A stretch of DNA of 64,000 bases, taken from positions 1 to 64,000 of the forward strand of contig BPQB01000066.1 of NCBI GenBank assembly GCA_019973155.2. The letters are read 5' to 3'. Positions 22,333-34,013 of the stretch are shown in pieces. The notes beneath the pieces were generated by a model, which had not been told where the DNA came from, made no database searches, and was given only the letters and a program-made list of their open reading frames with translations. The position numbers were made by a program, and so were the translations under genes. The stretch comes from Phanerochaete sordida. Its lineage: Eukaryota > Basidiomycota > Agaricomycetes > Polyporales > Phanerochaetaceae. Positions within the stretch are counted from its first letter, which is position 1, and each line of letters begins with the position of its first letter.

Positions 22333-25300
22333 GTGGCCTCGCCAACGTTTCCTCATGCCATGACGATGGTGAACGATGCCACAGAAGCTGCTCTGGGACT
22401 CCTGGGGCTAACCGGCAGTATCGACTTCAGGACTACCCCGACGATCCCCCTCAAACGAAAGCCGTCGACCCCCTTCCTACCCCAACCCGACGACGACCCA
22501 GATTCATCAAACAACAGCTCCGACTCCATCAACTGCATCTGCGGTTACACCTACGATGACGGCTTCTCAGTAGCATGCGACGACTGCTCGCGTTGGGTCC
22601 ATGCAGCTTGCTTCGACATCAGCGAGGGCGAGGTCCCTGAAGAATGGCGATGTTGGGTCTGCCAGCCACGGAAGGTGGACAGGGAGCGAGCTGGGCGGAT
22701 ACAAAGGCAAAGGCAGAAGAAGCTGCAGGAGGAGGCAGAAGGGGAGAAGCAGAGGCGTCGGGTGAGCAGTCCGGGTGTCGACAGGAAACGTCGCGCGAGT
22801 GCCGCAGCCATCGACGGGAGCTCAGCAACGAAGAGGAAACGACGTTACTCTGTCAACACTACCCATGTTCTCCAGCAGCAGGCCGAGCGGCAGCAGTCCG
22901 GCGGACACCAGCAGCCCGCCGTACACCAGCCCCAGCACTCATCCATCGAGGACGAGCACATCGACATCGACGAGCCCTCGACGCACAGCTACGTCCACAT
23001 CGACAAGGACATCGTCCCGCATCAGTACACCCGCGACAAGCTCAAACGGCTGGCCCAGCACTGGCGAGGTGTGACTGCGCTCGACGCCGCCACCATCGAC
23101 GACCCGACCGTCCCCGTACTGCTCACCCCCGACGAATTCCCCTCAACTCCGCAGACATCGCTGCATACGCTCCCCAAGTCGACGTATGCTCATCCGACGC
23201 TCTCCTCGCACATGAACCCCTCCGTCCGCCCGCCATCCTACACCGTCCGCACGACCCAGCCCATCCCGTCCTCGGGCCTGATCGCACCCTACACCTCAAC
23301 CATCATCCCGTCGACCGTCTACCTGTCTGACCCGCTCAACTCGTACGCCCACCTCGGCATGCCGAAGCCCTTTGTGCACCTCATGGGCCCGCCACTCGAT
23401 CTGGCACTGGACGCCCGGCTCGCAGGGAATGGCTCGCGGTACGTTCGGAGCGGGTGTCGTCCCAACGCAGTGCTTCGCCCGATGCTATGCCGCCGTGCGC
23501 GCAAGAACAGCGAGGACGAGACGCTCACGTTCGGGGTATTCGCGTTGCGCGACCTGAAGGCGCACGAGGAGGTCGTGCTCGGGTGGGAGTGGGACGACGG
23601 CAGTGTGATACACCATCTTCCGGCGCTGATAGACAGCCCACACATCTTCGGGTGCGTTTCCGTCCTTTGTCCGGTGTGATGGGGTCGCTAATGGGCTTTG
23701 CGCGTGGCGCACATAGGCCGCCGCGCTTCCAGCAGTTCCGCCACCAGATGACCTCGATGCTGCACGCGCTCTCGTCGACGTTCACGACCTGCGCGTGTGG
23801 CGCGAAGACGAAGGACTGTGCACTCAACCGCCTCGCCGAGTTTGTCGACGGGCAGACACCACCGACACCCTCACCTTCGCCACCGACGCATCATGCCGAA
23901 GACCCGCTGATGCGCGCAGAGACGCAAGACAGGGAACACAGCTGCAGGAACAAGGCTGACCTCGGTCCCTTGGTTGGCGTGGAGCGCGGCTTCAGGACGC
24001 GCGAGCGGGTACCGATGTCGGGCGGAATGAGTGGCGTCGAGATGGTATCTCCAGGGAAGGGGTGGAACGGCTGGCACGACGAGCAGGGCCCCGAGGCGGG
24101 ACCATCCCGGCTGTCACACGATGTGCAGGCGCCACTTTCGCCGACGTCGGTGACGTCGAAGACCTGGGATCGCAAGGGCAAGGGGCGCGCGACCGACGAC
24201 GAGATGGACGTGGACGAGGCGCACCGCAGCGAGACTGCCAAGCGCGCGACGAAGGGCCGGCCGAAGCGCAAGAACGGCGCTGTGAAGCCCACCTCGGCGT
24301 CGTCTGCGTCCTCGTCGCACTCGTCGCACTCGTCGCCGCGAACGCTGCCGGTACCGCAGCTGGTGCCCGAGAACGAGGAGAAGCTGCCGCCGAAGTTCCG
24401 GAAGAAGTGGATACACGAGAAGGCGGACTCGCTGTCGGACTCGCCGACGTCGCCGGTTGTGCCAAGTGCGGTACGGAGGAGAGACGGACGGGGCAGAAAG
24501 GATGGAACGGATGTCGAGGAGCGGTCGGATGGTGCGTGCTTGCGTGGTAGAGGTCGGGCTGTTACTAATTGTCCGGTCTTGATAGATGCTCGGATGCCCC
24601 CACCGCCGCTACCACCGCCGTCTAGCGCCTCACCCGCTGCCCGTCTCATGCGATTGCCGAACCTATCTTCCCCTATCCCCAATCACATCACCGATCCAAC
24701 GTCCCCCACCGCCTCCTTTGCCAACCTCTCGCTACTCTCTCCTGCCGTCAATGGCACGCCGAGCTCCTCGAAGGCCAAGTCCCCACAGTCGGAGCAGGTC
24801 GTTTGGGCTAAAACGGAGGTCGTCGAGGATGCAGAAATGCAAGACGAACCTTCGGTGTTGCCGTCTGCCCTGTCACGTCGACAAGCCTCTCCAATTCCTG
24901 CCCCACCACGGGCAGTCCCTCCTCGAGCTTCATCGCCTATAGAAGATCGCCAGAGGCGGCGTGCTGCAAGTCTAGTGCAACATGTCGACGTACCTGTATC
25001 GCCGGTGTTCGAAGGTCGCCCGAGTCACGGTCCAGCTCCTTCCGATGATATGCAAACCGACGAGACCCACGTTGGTATGCCCGAAGCCTCGTCTTCCGAA
25101 GAAGCCTCGAAAGACCATGAGGATCCTCCTTCGGTCCCAGGCGTTCCCAAGGATGAGCCACAACCATCGGTAGAGCCTCCGGCAAGACAGCCTTCTGAGG
25201 AACACGAGGCCGTCAAAGTTGAGCCGCCGAAGACACCTCCACGGCCTGTCGAGGAGCCGCCTCCGCCGAAGGTGAAGCTGTCGCTGAAGGACTTCGCAAT

Positions 25301-26348
25301 GCGCAAGCGCAAGCAGCGCGAGGAGGGGATGAAGGCGAGTGCGTCGCCATCAGTACCCGTCGCCCATCTTGGGCCCGAGCCTGAAGCGGTACACCCGGAG
25401 CCGACGACCAAGGAGACGGATGAGACTGCGGCGGTGCCTGTTGTCGAGTCATCATCCAAGGAGCCCGAACCGACAAGGGACGTTCTATCTGCGCTCGTCG
25501 CCCCCGCTCCAGGTGTCGACGAGCGGAATGGCCCGACGCAGGAGGTTCATGACGTCAGGATGGGCGATGAAGAGAAGGTGCCTGGCGTCGACGCCGCGCC
25601 CGAGACCCGCGATACTCAAGCAGAAACACCCGTTGACGTCGTCTCGCAGCCGGCTACTGCACCAGACGTCAGTATGGATGTTGACGAGGCTCCTGTGTCA
25701 CTCACTACAAAGGTCGAGTTGGTGGAGGCAAGGATACCAAGTCCCTCGCCTCCTAAGATTGTTGTGGAATACACGCCGTATTCGCCACGATCGTCACCAA
25801 CACCACCAGCGCCGGCGAGGAGACCAGAGCTGCTGGCGGACCCTCTCCACTCGACCTCTCCACAAACAAATCAAGAGAACACCGAGCCTCGCCGCGCGGA
25901 GGCTCGTTCACCCATCCCGTCACATACGCTCGCTCGCACAGTGTCTCGGGAAGACGGCGAGATCTTCAGTCCGCCCCCTCCGAAACCGCTGCCACTAGCG
26001 CCGCGTGCGCACTCGCCGCCGACACATCCTCGATCCTTCCACGCAGGGAGCACGTCACCCGTGCGTCCCCCACAGCCGCCCCCGCCTCCGCGTCGACCAT
26101 TGCAGCCCGCGCCGCACCGGTCGCAGCTGCAGAACGGTCCACCAAACTCAAGACCGCTGCCGAGCGGGCCTCGTGCGCTGCGCGGGCTCAGCGGCAGCGG
26201 CAGCCACTACTACCCGCCCTTCTCGGGCGGCGGTGGGGCCCCGCGGGCTCCGTCTGCTGACCGCGATCGTGACCACCGGATGGACTGGGATCGTGACAAC
26301 AGACGCGGGAGCTCGTGGGGCCGAGGTCGCGGCGGCTGGGGTCGGTAA
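22333..26348 (+). CDS. set3: PHD-SET protein, Set3/MLL5-like
   Basis: Exons 22333-23651, 23717-24531 and 24586-26348 give about 1298 residues; the last intron is 54 bp, in phase, and has a TACTAAT-like branch site. A PHD finger (about residues 70-115) reads CICGYTYDDGFSVACDDC ... WVHAACF ... WRCWVC. A SET domain follows near 350-480: YVRSGCRPNAVLRPMLC then FGVFALRDLKAHEEVVLGWEWD. The canonical NHSC of active SET enzymes is replaced by RSGC, as in the non-catalytic Set3/MLL5 group. A post-SET-like CACGAKTKDC follows. The remaining 800 residues are disordered, Ser/Pro/Glu-rich, and end in an RG-rich tail. In yeast Set3 scaffolds a histone deacetylase complex; here that role is inferred. Confidence 0.85.
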
Positions 26349-27075
26349 TCCTGGACCTACCAACCCTCTGCATTCTCCTCTCCGTCGCATTTTTCTTTGC
26401 TTATCCTGTAGGTCTAAGACTTGATTCCTCCTTCCTCTATCGTTATCGTGTTGAGCGCACCTGCACTACTCCGCTGCTCTCTGTAATAACCCGTGTGCTT
26501 CATAGGTACCGTACGTCTGTGACAGTCTCTCCTCTCCTTTAATCGGTCCGTCGTCGCTGTTTTGCTTGCTCCTCCCCTCTCGCTGCAGTACTCTTACATA
26601 CCAGTAGACGTGTAGTTTGATATGTTCTTATGTGCCTCTAGGTCTACGACATGCAATGCAATACGAATATGCGGTTTGGCGGGCGGATGTGAAAGCCTTT
26701 ATCTTCGCACGGTCAGTGTCGACAGGGACGCCCGGCTTGGCGTTGACTCGGACTGTCATGAGCTTTCCATGTGGACAGGCATGTACCGGAGACAAGCAGG
26801 TACCATGCGGTGCGTTTCCGACTATTCATTGTATTTCTCCTTGAAAATAACTCGCTGAAGCTGCCAAGAATGACTTACGCCAGGCGTAGACAAAGTGGGC
26901 GTGGAGTGGAGGAGCCACCTAGCGGCGACGCGCTGGACGGGCTCCGATTTCATTCGGTGGGCGTGATGCACTCGCAGTTTAAATACTGAGGAGTTTTGGT
27001 CGATACGAGCAAGAACCAATCTCTCTCACGTCCCAAGCATCGCTATCGCCCTCTATACGCTCTGTGAACACAGCG
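26349..27075. other. Intergenic before farnesyl diphosphate synthase
   Basis: About 730 bp. No supported gene. CAGTTTAAATACTGAGG near 26975-26991 lies about 90 bp before the next ATG and contains a TTTAAATA that could serve as a TATA element. Confidence 0.45.
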
Positions 27076-28375
27076 ATGTCTCCGCAAGTTGATCGCAAGG
27101 CGCGTGACCGCGCGCGGTTCGAAACAGTCTTCAAGACTGTCCGCGACGAGCTCGTAGAGCACGTCAGGGAGCTCGGTTTTCCTTGCGATGTAGTAAATTG
27201 GTTCTCAAAGGTACGTTAGCTTATAACCTCGCTCATGCTTCGCTCATTGGCGACAGAACCTGGATTATAATGTGCCCGGCGGGAAGCTCGTCCGCGGGCT
27301 GAATGTCGTCGAGACCGTCGAGGTCCTCAAAGACCGCCCTCTTACATCGAAGGAGTACTTTCAGGCGGCGGTTCTGGGATGGACCGTTGAACTAGTGAGC
27401 ATCTCGAGAATCGCCTGTGAATATCGGATTAACAGGAGACCGACAGTTAGAGGCTTGCTTCCTCGTTTCTGACGACCTCATAGATTCCAGTGTCACCCGT
27501 AGAGGTCGCCCATGCTGGCATCGCACTTCCGGTGTCGGCCTCATTGCCGTAAATGATGCGTCCATGCTCGAGAGCTCCATATATTGGCTGTTGAAGAAGC
27601 ACTTCCGTGCCGAGTCCTGCTATGTCGACATTCTCGAGCTTTTCCACGAGGTCAGATACCTTAACACGGATGGCCTCTTATATCGCTGATCCTCGCCTAG
27701 ACGATCATGCGGACTGAGATAGGCCAGCTGTTGGACCTCATCACTGCATCGGGCGAGAGAGTTGGCCTGAGTACATTCTCGCTCAGCAGGTACGACCTCG
27801 CTGCCGGTGCTGTCTATGCGTAGCCGCTCACATTCTTTAGACATCACAAGATTCTGCTCTTCAAGGTTGCGTACTACTCGTTCTACTTGCCAGTCGCACT
27901 CGCCATGCGTCTCTGTGGAATCCCGAATCAGCAGGGTCACGATGATCCGTACAAGGCCGCAGCGTCGGTCTTGCTCCCGCTCGGCGTGCACTTCCAGGTG
28001 CAGGACGACTACCTGGATTTCCTGGGAACATCAGAGGGAAGTGCTGGCACGGATATCGTCGAGGGTAAATGTACGTGGTGCATCTGCACGGCGCTTGCTG
28101 TCGCGTCTCCTGCTCAACGCGGGGTGCTCGACGCGCACTATGGACGTAGGGACGTCCAGTCCGAGCGCAAGGTCCGGGATATCTTTAAAGAATTGAGCAT
28201 CCAAGAGCGGTTCTCTGTGTATGAAGAGAAATCGCTTGAAAGGGTCACGTTGCTGCTGAAGAGGATTGAGGAAGGCGGAGCAGAGCAAAGTCGCGGCGGC
28301 AGTCACAGCGAGCGGCAGCTGAGGCGGGAGGTCTTCAAGATAAAATTTGACAAAGTTCATCGCAGACTGAAATGA
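27076..28375 (+). CDS. erg20: Farnesyl diphosphate synthase
   Basis: Five exons: 27076-27210, 27257-27394, 27447-27650, 27701-27789 and 27841-28375, coding 366 residues. It condenses IPP with DMAPP and then GPP to make farnesyl diphosphate for sterols, quinones and CaaX prenylation. The first Asp-rich motif is DDLIDSS followed by TRRGRPCW, and the second is DDYLDFLG. The chain-length region just before the first motif ([10 protein letters not shown]) has aromatic Phe, as in FPP synthases. [11 protein letters not shown] and the Lys of [10 protein letters not shown] match diphosphate-binding blocks. In the last block the usual D-N/D before Lys is replaced by E-G, a small divergence. The C-terminus KVHRRLK parallels the usual K(I/V)Y(K/R)R. 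Confidence 0.93.
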
Positions 28376-28724
28376 CTTCGGCTTGACGATTCTTGTGTCT
28401 CTCATAACACGTAGTCATTCGGAATATACAGACAAGCAGTGCGCCGCGGTGGTCCGAAGCTCTCAGATACATCCGTCTCCCAAAAGGGTAAGTCCGCCAT
28501 GCAGGCCGCCATCGCTTCGCCGAGGCGCCGACTCTCGTTCAGCGACCACCTCCTTTCCATCTGTCGCTCGAAGAAGGCCCTCGGAGCCCAAGCTTGCGCG
28601 GGGGAAGGTGCTCTAGAAATTCAGGAACATTTTGACGCATCTCATGTACGCTGGCGTTTCCTCGGGTTCCTGGTATACGCTTGCGAGCTCACGTACTAAA
28701 CCTGCCATGGCAATGTGAAGCAGT
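28376..28724. other. Intergenic between FPP synthase and F-box gene
   Basis: About 350 bp with no supported gene; short frames at 28383-28699 are unlikely to be coding. Confidence 0.4.
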
Positions 28725-30509
28725 ATGAACCATCTCCGCAGGTATAGCGACATACGCTCAGAGCTGGAACTCGAGGAAGCCATCGCCTCTCGTAACCAAC
28801 GTATCGAGACGCTTCATCTCGAGGTCTGCGACTTGAAGACCCAGCGAAACGCAGTCGCTGCGCGGATCTCCAGACTGCCAGTCGAAACGCTCGCGCAAAT
28901 CTTCAAGGAGCTGCAGACGACTGAAAGAGAGAAGCATCCATTTCGCTGGATTGTCGTCACACATGTTTCTCGGCATTGGCGGTCCGTCGCCCTCGGCTCT
29001 GCGAACCTTTGGAACCTCATCCGCTACACTCCGATGCGCAACGACCGCGCGCGAGCATTCATGCAGCGCTCAGGCCAGACACCTCTTAGGATCGTCTGCG
29101 TGCAAGATCATGATCTATCTCCCTCAACCTTCTTGTCGAAGGTAGCCCAAGAGGCGCATCGCATTCGTAGCGTCGACCTCTCCACGAAGCATCCCAACGC
29201 TGCTCTACTCGAAGAGCTGCCTGTCTGGAATGCCACACGACTCGAGCACATATCCGTGCGAATCAATGGATACCACGACGAACTCCCGGATCGCCCTGAC
29301 CTTGCATTCCTGTCGGCTGCAGACCTGCCAGTGCTGAAGTACTTGCACCTGGAGGGTTTAGGGGCTGCTGGCTTCAAAGCCTTCCTGCGGCCGACGGTGA
29401 CTCACTTAGTCATTCACACCGGCGGTCGAGATCTCGTGGTTCCGCTCTGGGTGCGGCTGGTACGGGAGCTTACGCTCCTGGAGCAGCTCGATCTCGCTGG
29501 CCCATTCGCACTCGATGAGCATTCCATTCCCCCGGTATCCGACACGGTATCCTTGCCTCGACTGGCCAACGTCACCCTGCGAGATACCTCTCGAACGGGC
29601 TACAGTATGGCATTCCTGGAACACCTTGTGCATCCGGTGGGGTGCCGAATCTCTCTCCGTACCATCGGATACGATCTGGAACACATGGAAAGTATTCGAC
29701 AGAGCATCGCGGTCGTTGGCAGCAGGCTGAAGTGTGGAGGAAGCATGCAGTCTTGCCGCCTCCGCCGCGAAGACACGCTTTCCCTCGAGCTGTGGCGCTC
29801 CGTCATCGACTTCGAGGACAACGGGGGTGCCAGCATCCCAGAGCCGGACTTTCGGGTCGTCAGTCCCCGGACCTACTACCATGGCGACTCGCAGGCCTTT
29901 CGCGAGCTTGTGGCGCTACTTCCGGGGGCGGACGTGCAGAGGATGTACTATCGTCGGGGGAAAGAGATGGCTGACGATGAACTGCTCGACCTCTTTCCGG
30001 GTGTGGCCGCACTGGTGTTCAAGTGCACACGGCCCGCGGGCTTCCTCTCGCGACTTGCCCGACGCTCCAGAGGCGGTGCTATGGTACCGCTGCTCTTCCC
30101 GGCCCTGCGCTCACTCACGCTTCACGGCGCGCGTTGGCATGAACATGATGCCTCATGCCTGCAGCCGTATTCCGACTCTTCGCTGGCCACCCTCGTCGAG
30201 GTGTTGCTGACAGCAAGGGCCGCCATGGGCGTGGCGCTCGATGAGCTCCACCTCCATGACCTTCGGAACGTCGAAGAGCCATACGATCACCCCGACATAG
30301 AGGCGTTTTCTGCGAAAGTCGCCGCTTTTTCATGGAGCTCGGCTCCACTGGACGGCGTAGTCGATTCCGATGGCGACCACTCCGGTCAAGACGACTGCCA
30401 GCTTTGTTTGATCGACGCCGGCCTCCACCACCAGATATTCGGATCCGATACCGAGCTGTCGGACGCAGAGACGTGGGACAATGCCTCCGTGGATTCAGAC
30501 ATGGAATAA
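28725..30509 (+). CDS. F-box-like protein, agaricomycete type
   Basis: A single uninterrupted exon of 594 residues. A short coiled-coil (about 10-45, LEEAIASRNQRIETLHLEV) precedes the F-box core ISRLPVETLAQIFKEL, then HVSRHWRSVALGSANLW, the layout seen in the large F-box-like families of mushrooms. The rest is a series of Leu-rich segments ending in an Asp/Ser-rich tail with DDCQLC. F-box proteins are substrate receptors of SCF ubiquitin ligases; the target is unknown. It faces the paralogue at 30716-32503 tail to tail. The lack of introns contrasts with all neighbours and would fit a retroposed or recently expanded family. Confidence 0.78.
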   Translation: MNHLRRYSDIRSELELEEAIASRNQRIETLHLEVCDLKTQRNAVAARISRLPVETLAQIFKELQTTEREKHPFRWIVVTHVSRHWRSVALGSANLWNLIRYTPMRNDRARAFMQRSGQTPLRIVCVQDHDLSPSTFLSKVAQEAHRIRSVDLSTKHPNAALLEELPVWNATRLEHISVRINGYHDELPDRPDLAFLSAADLPVLKYLHLEGLGAAGFKAFLRPTVTHLVIHTGGRDLVVPLWVRLVRELTLLEQLDLAGPFALDEHSIPPVSDTVSLPRLANVTLRDTSRTGYSMAFLEHLVHPVGCRISLRTIGYDLEHMESIRQSIAVVGSRLKCGGSMQSCRLRREDTLSLELWRSVIDFEDNGGASIPEPDFRVVSPRTYYHGDSQAFRELVALLPGADVQRMYYRRGKEMADDELLDLFPGVAALVFKCTRPAGFLSRLARRSRGGAMVPLLFPALRSLTLHGARWHEHDASCLQPYSDSSLATLVEVLLTARAAMGVALDELHLHDLRNVEEPYDHPDIEAFSAKVAAFSWSSAPLDGVVDSDGDHSGQDDCQLCLIDAGLHHQIFGSDTELSDAETWDNASVDSDME

Positions 30510-30715
30510 AGCTTTGCTTTGAAAATTTTATCTCATAGCACTCTCAATTTGCATACTGTACTACTTCGATTCTCGTAGGAGAGGCCCTAAAAGTAGGCCA
30601 CGAATCTTCCAAACATTGCATATGGTCCGCCACTAGTAGGAGGGAGCCCGAAAGGCGCAACGATTTGTTGCAGGCTATAATTCGAACTGAGCTAGCAATT
30701 GAATCTTCTTTGGTA

Positions 30716-32503
30716 TCAGGGCGAGGGTAAGTCTTCGAACAATGGAAAGCCACTTTCCTGACGGCATAATTCGCATGAATCGTCATAGTCAGAATCGGCG
30801 TCGCGGTCCGGATCGAATGTCGAGGCCGTCCATGTAAACCGAAGCGACTTCGTGGCTATGTCTTCGAACCACGGACGGTCCTCGGGCCAGTTGATATTCG
30901 CGACGGAGTGCAGATAGAGTTCCTGAAGCGGCCGACCCATCGACTCCCTCGCCGCGAGCATGCGATCGACGTCTGAGGCGAGCGATGGATCTCCGTACGG
31001 GTTGGGGCACGAATCGTCGTGCTGGTGCCACCATGGATCGCACAACGTCAGCGAGCGCAACGCTGGGAAGAACATGGGCTGAGCTTCAGCGTCGCGCCGC
31101 CGTCCAAGTCGCTCCAAAAAACGGTCAGGCCGTCCGCTCTGGTATACGAGCCGCGTCACATGGGGGAAGGCCGCGTACATCCCGCTGTTCGCGAGGCCAT
31201 AGCGTTCCGATAGGTAGAGTTCGCGGACGCCGGATGTGGGTAGCGGGGAGAGTAGACCAGGGAGCATCTGTCTGAAGCTCTGCATGTCTGGTACTTCGCT
31301 GAAGGAAAGGCGGAAGACGGCGCGCTTCTCGTAAGCGTACGCATGTTCGCCTGAGGTGAGGATATACCCATTGAGGTCTTCGGCGTTCTTCCACAGCACG
31401 AACTCAACCTTCTTCATGGCATCGTCGGTTACGCTCCAGAATGGTAATCGTGGATCAGCCTTGAGCTTGCGAGCGACAGTCGAGAAGACGCAGCGGTAGT
31501 CTTCGAGGCTGAGCGAAGGCTGAATGTGACCACCGCCGTAAAAGGCGAGCCAGACATTGCAGCACGGAGGATAGTCTAGCATATCGAGAAGGGCTGCATT
31601 CCCCGTACCCCCAGACGTGTCGTACAGCGTCAGTGTCGACAAGCTGGGTAGCGACGTGCTTTGGCCAGCGAACACAGGCGACTGTCGTGCGTTACCATCC
31701 ATTCGAAAGCTTCCAGTGAGATAAAGGTCTTCCAAAAGCGGCAATGACCCAAGTAGCTTCAGCCACGAGGGCACTTGAATGCCTGTAGCGAGGCCTGTGA
31801 TGGACAGATGGGTCAGAGTGGGACGGAGAAGGGGGATTCCACATGCAGCCGGGAAGCCAGAGAGCTGCACAGACTTCAGGAATAGAAACTCTTTATGCTT
31901 GAGGAAAGCCATGTCTGTCGGATGTTCGATGTGGTTGGGTGCGTCCCAGGATATTCGTTCAAGGGAGGGTGCATTCCAGAACGGAAGTCCTTCAATATTA
32001 GACATGTACGCAGGGTCGCCGTTCAAACGAACAGTGCGGATTCTCCGCCACTCGACGGAGAGGAGGCGTAGCGCATCCATCGAGTACATGCGGCCACAGT
32101 AGTCTCGATGGCCGCCGACGATATCTAGGGGTGCCGAACGCGACCGCTCAATGAATGCCTCGACGAGGTTGATGTCTGGGAAGCATCGAATGTAGCTCCA
32201 GAGATGCGGAGTACCGAGGGCAAGCGTGCGCCAGTGGGCACAAATCCTCGTGACGACGAGCCATCCGGGCGAAGAAAGCCCGCCAGCCCTTTCCTGCTCG
32301 TCTGACGACTCAAGCATCAGCAGGAAGAAGATCTTGGCCAAAATTTCGGTTGGGAGGCGGGAGATGAGGGGCGAGAGGGCGTTACGACGTGTCTGTAAGC
32401 CGATTATCTCCTGACTCAGCGCTGCGATTTGCTGCCGGCGGAGTGCAATCGCTGCATCGATGGTAGAGGTAGTGCTGAGGTCTTCGGCCTGTATCATGCT
32501 CAC
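30716..32503 (-). CDS. F-box-like protein, paralogue of the 28.7-kb gene
   Basis: A single exon of 595 residues, one residue longer than its convergent neighbour. The same order is seen: coiled-coil AAIALRRQQIAALSQEI, F-box ISRLPTEILAKIFFLL, RICAHWRTLALGTPHLW, Leu-rich repeats, and an acidic tail with DDSCELC. SLPLLEDLYLTGSF in this protein matches LTLLEQLDLAGPF in the other, and both have the LRSLTL block followed by W-H-x-H-D. The sequences are far diverged, so the duplication is old. Expected role: SCF substrate receptor, target unknown. Confidence 0.78.
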   Translation of the reverse strand: MSMIQAEDLSTTSTIDAAIALRRQQIAALSQEIIGLQTRRNALSPLISRLPTEILAKIFFLLMLESSDEQERAGGLSSPGWLVVTRICAHWRTLALGTPHLWSYIRCFPDINLVEAFIERSRSAPLDIVGGHRDYCGRMYSMDALRLLSVEWRRIRTVRLNGDPAYMSNIEGLPFWNAPSLERISWDAPNHIEHPTDMAFLKHKEFLFLKSVQLSGFPAACGIPLLRPTLTHLSITGLATGIQVPSWLKLLGSLPLLEDLYLTGSFRMDGNARQSPVFAGQSTSLPSLSTLTLYDTSGGTGNAALLDMLDYPPCCNVWLAFYGGGHIQPSLSLEDYRCVFSTVARKLKADPRLPFWSVTDDAMKKVEFVLWKNAEDLNGYILTSGEHAYAYEKRAVFRLSFSEVPDMQSFRQMLPGLLSPLPTSGVRELYLSERYGLANSGMYAAFPHVTRLVYQSGRPDRFLERLGRRRDAEAQPMFFPALRSLTLCDPWWHQHDDSCPNPYGDPSLASDVDRMLAARESMGRPLQELYLHSVANINWPEDRPWFEDIATKSLRFTWTASTFDPDRDADSDYDDSCELCRQESGFPLFEDLPSP

Positions 32504-34013
32504 TGGAAGGGGTAATGTAGTTTGAGTAGGGGCCCGGTATGTCGTGGATGAAATTTGGGTTCTCTACCTGAGGCTCGAGCAGCTCTGTTGCGTGTCCGTG
32601 GGGGGCGAATGTCCGCCGTGTGTGAGTAGTGTTATTCCAATGCGGTGTCGTCTATGGCATGCGAAGAAGCTCGTCAATTCGCGTTCAGGTGACCAGAATG
32701 CGCTCATGCTCACCTTGGTGCAGTGAAAGGTACGTACAGAGCAAAGCTTTCGAGGTAAGATGAAAGTGCGATACGAGAGTTGGTAGACGCTGAGCGCCAC
32801 GAAGCTCGCCGGTTCGAGAGCCGACTTCGCGGATCACGTTGTAGCCTCGAGGGTCAAAGATAAATGTGACATAATCCGTGGTACAGCTTGCACCCCGATG
32901 CCACTGCGCACCAGCGGCGCAATATTTTATCGCCAGCGACGCTGAGTCTACAAGGGCGAGTCATGAGGGACCGGTGATCAAAGAACACATCTGCCACGGT
33001 GCCACCGTTCGAAACCTACCCACACCGGAAGACCGCGTCTTCGCCAGGGCGACATGTCTGACGGCTGGCGGGGCAAAGTATGAATTCACGGCATTGCAGG
33101 CCGTCCATCTGTCATTTTCCCCGGGACACAGCCGCTGTGCGCTTGCCCAGGCTCCATGCGGTGCCGACGACCGCGAGAGACTGTCGCGGAGCGGTTAGAA
33201 AACCTACACATTACCGGTAATCTCGACTGGTCTCGTTTGTCGCTCCGCATCTGGACGAAGGCTAGGGCTTTAAGAATCTGTAATTGCCCCTGATTGTGAG
33301 ATTAACAGACGGGAACGAGGTTAATGAACGCTCGACATGCCGAGCCGTGGAGGAAGTTACAGATGAGCGCTGTGAATGGCACGGAGACTTTGAGGAATTG
33401 CTTTGGCAACCCGATGCATGCTTCTCGCGAACCGCCTTCCTCCTCTGGAGCTGGAGTAGGGTTTCTGAAAAACGCAATGTCAATAGCGTATTCAGCGAAG
33501 AGTGATGCGATGCGTTCATACTTACCGCAGCTCAGGAGATCAACGCTAGATGTAGAGCTCAAGATGGTACCTGGGCTTTGGTTCCAAGGTAGAGCCACCC
33601 CAACACCATACAGCACACGGGCCGACACGGTCCAGCGCGCGAACATAGCCCAGCGTGTGTCCGCATTCCCATAGGGAGTGGGTCCGAGGATCGAGGCGCT
33701 CCTCAGTGTGGAAGACTTGCTGCCCAGATGCGTGAATGCCGAAGGCGCTCTCATCGGGGACCCGGGCGCATTGTCGGTAGCTTCCCACACTGTCAAGGCA
33801 ACGCAGTATGCTGGTGCGCGCCGGGAGGCATGCTGTCGTGTAAACGTCGCCCCGCGGAAGTCCCGGCACCGCTACGCTCTCATGATGCGTGGCCCCTGGG
33901 AATGACGTCGCGCCCGCTGCTTCGTATATTATGCCGCGGCATTGGCGTGTTGTCCGCGCATATCCCATCCCTGGTCCCCGACCGTGAGCCGGCCTTGGCA
34001 AAAGACTGGACAG
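32504..34013. other. 1.5-kb intergenic region
   Basis: No gene is supported. Overlapping frames on both strands (for example 33302-33796 minus) have no domain or splice logic. A tRNA-like D-loop/T-loop pair near 32776-32820 does not fold (see rejected items). The last 150 bp hold the promoter of the coiled-coil gene. Confidence 0.4.

Noticed and set aside
24532..24585. Reading the PHD-SET gene without its 54-bp in-phase intron
   Set aside because: GTGCGT donor, TTACTAAT branch-like site and ATAG acceptor all support an intron, although read-through would not stop translation.
32776..32835. tRNA-like sequence with AGTTGGTAGACGC and GGTTCGAGA
   Set aside because: The D-loop and T-loop words are suggestive, but no 5-bp T-stem or 7-bp acceptor stem can be formed in register, and there is no plausible anticodon arm.
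33302..33796. 164-codon minus-strand frame containing TRWAMFARWTVSARVLYGVG
   Set aside because: Some hydrophobic character, but no family match, no splice partners, and an overlapping open frame on the other strand.
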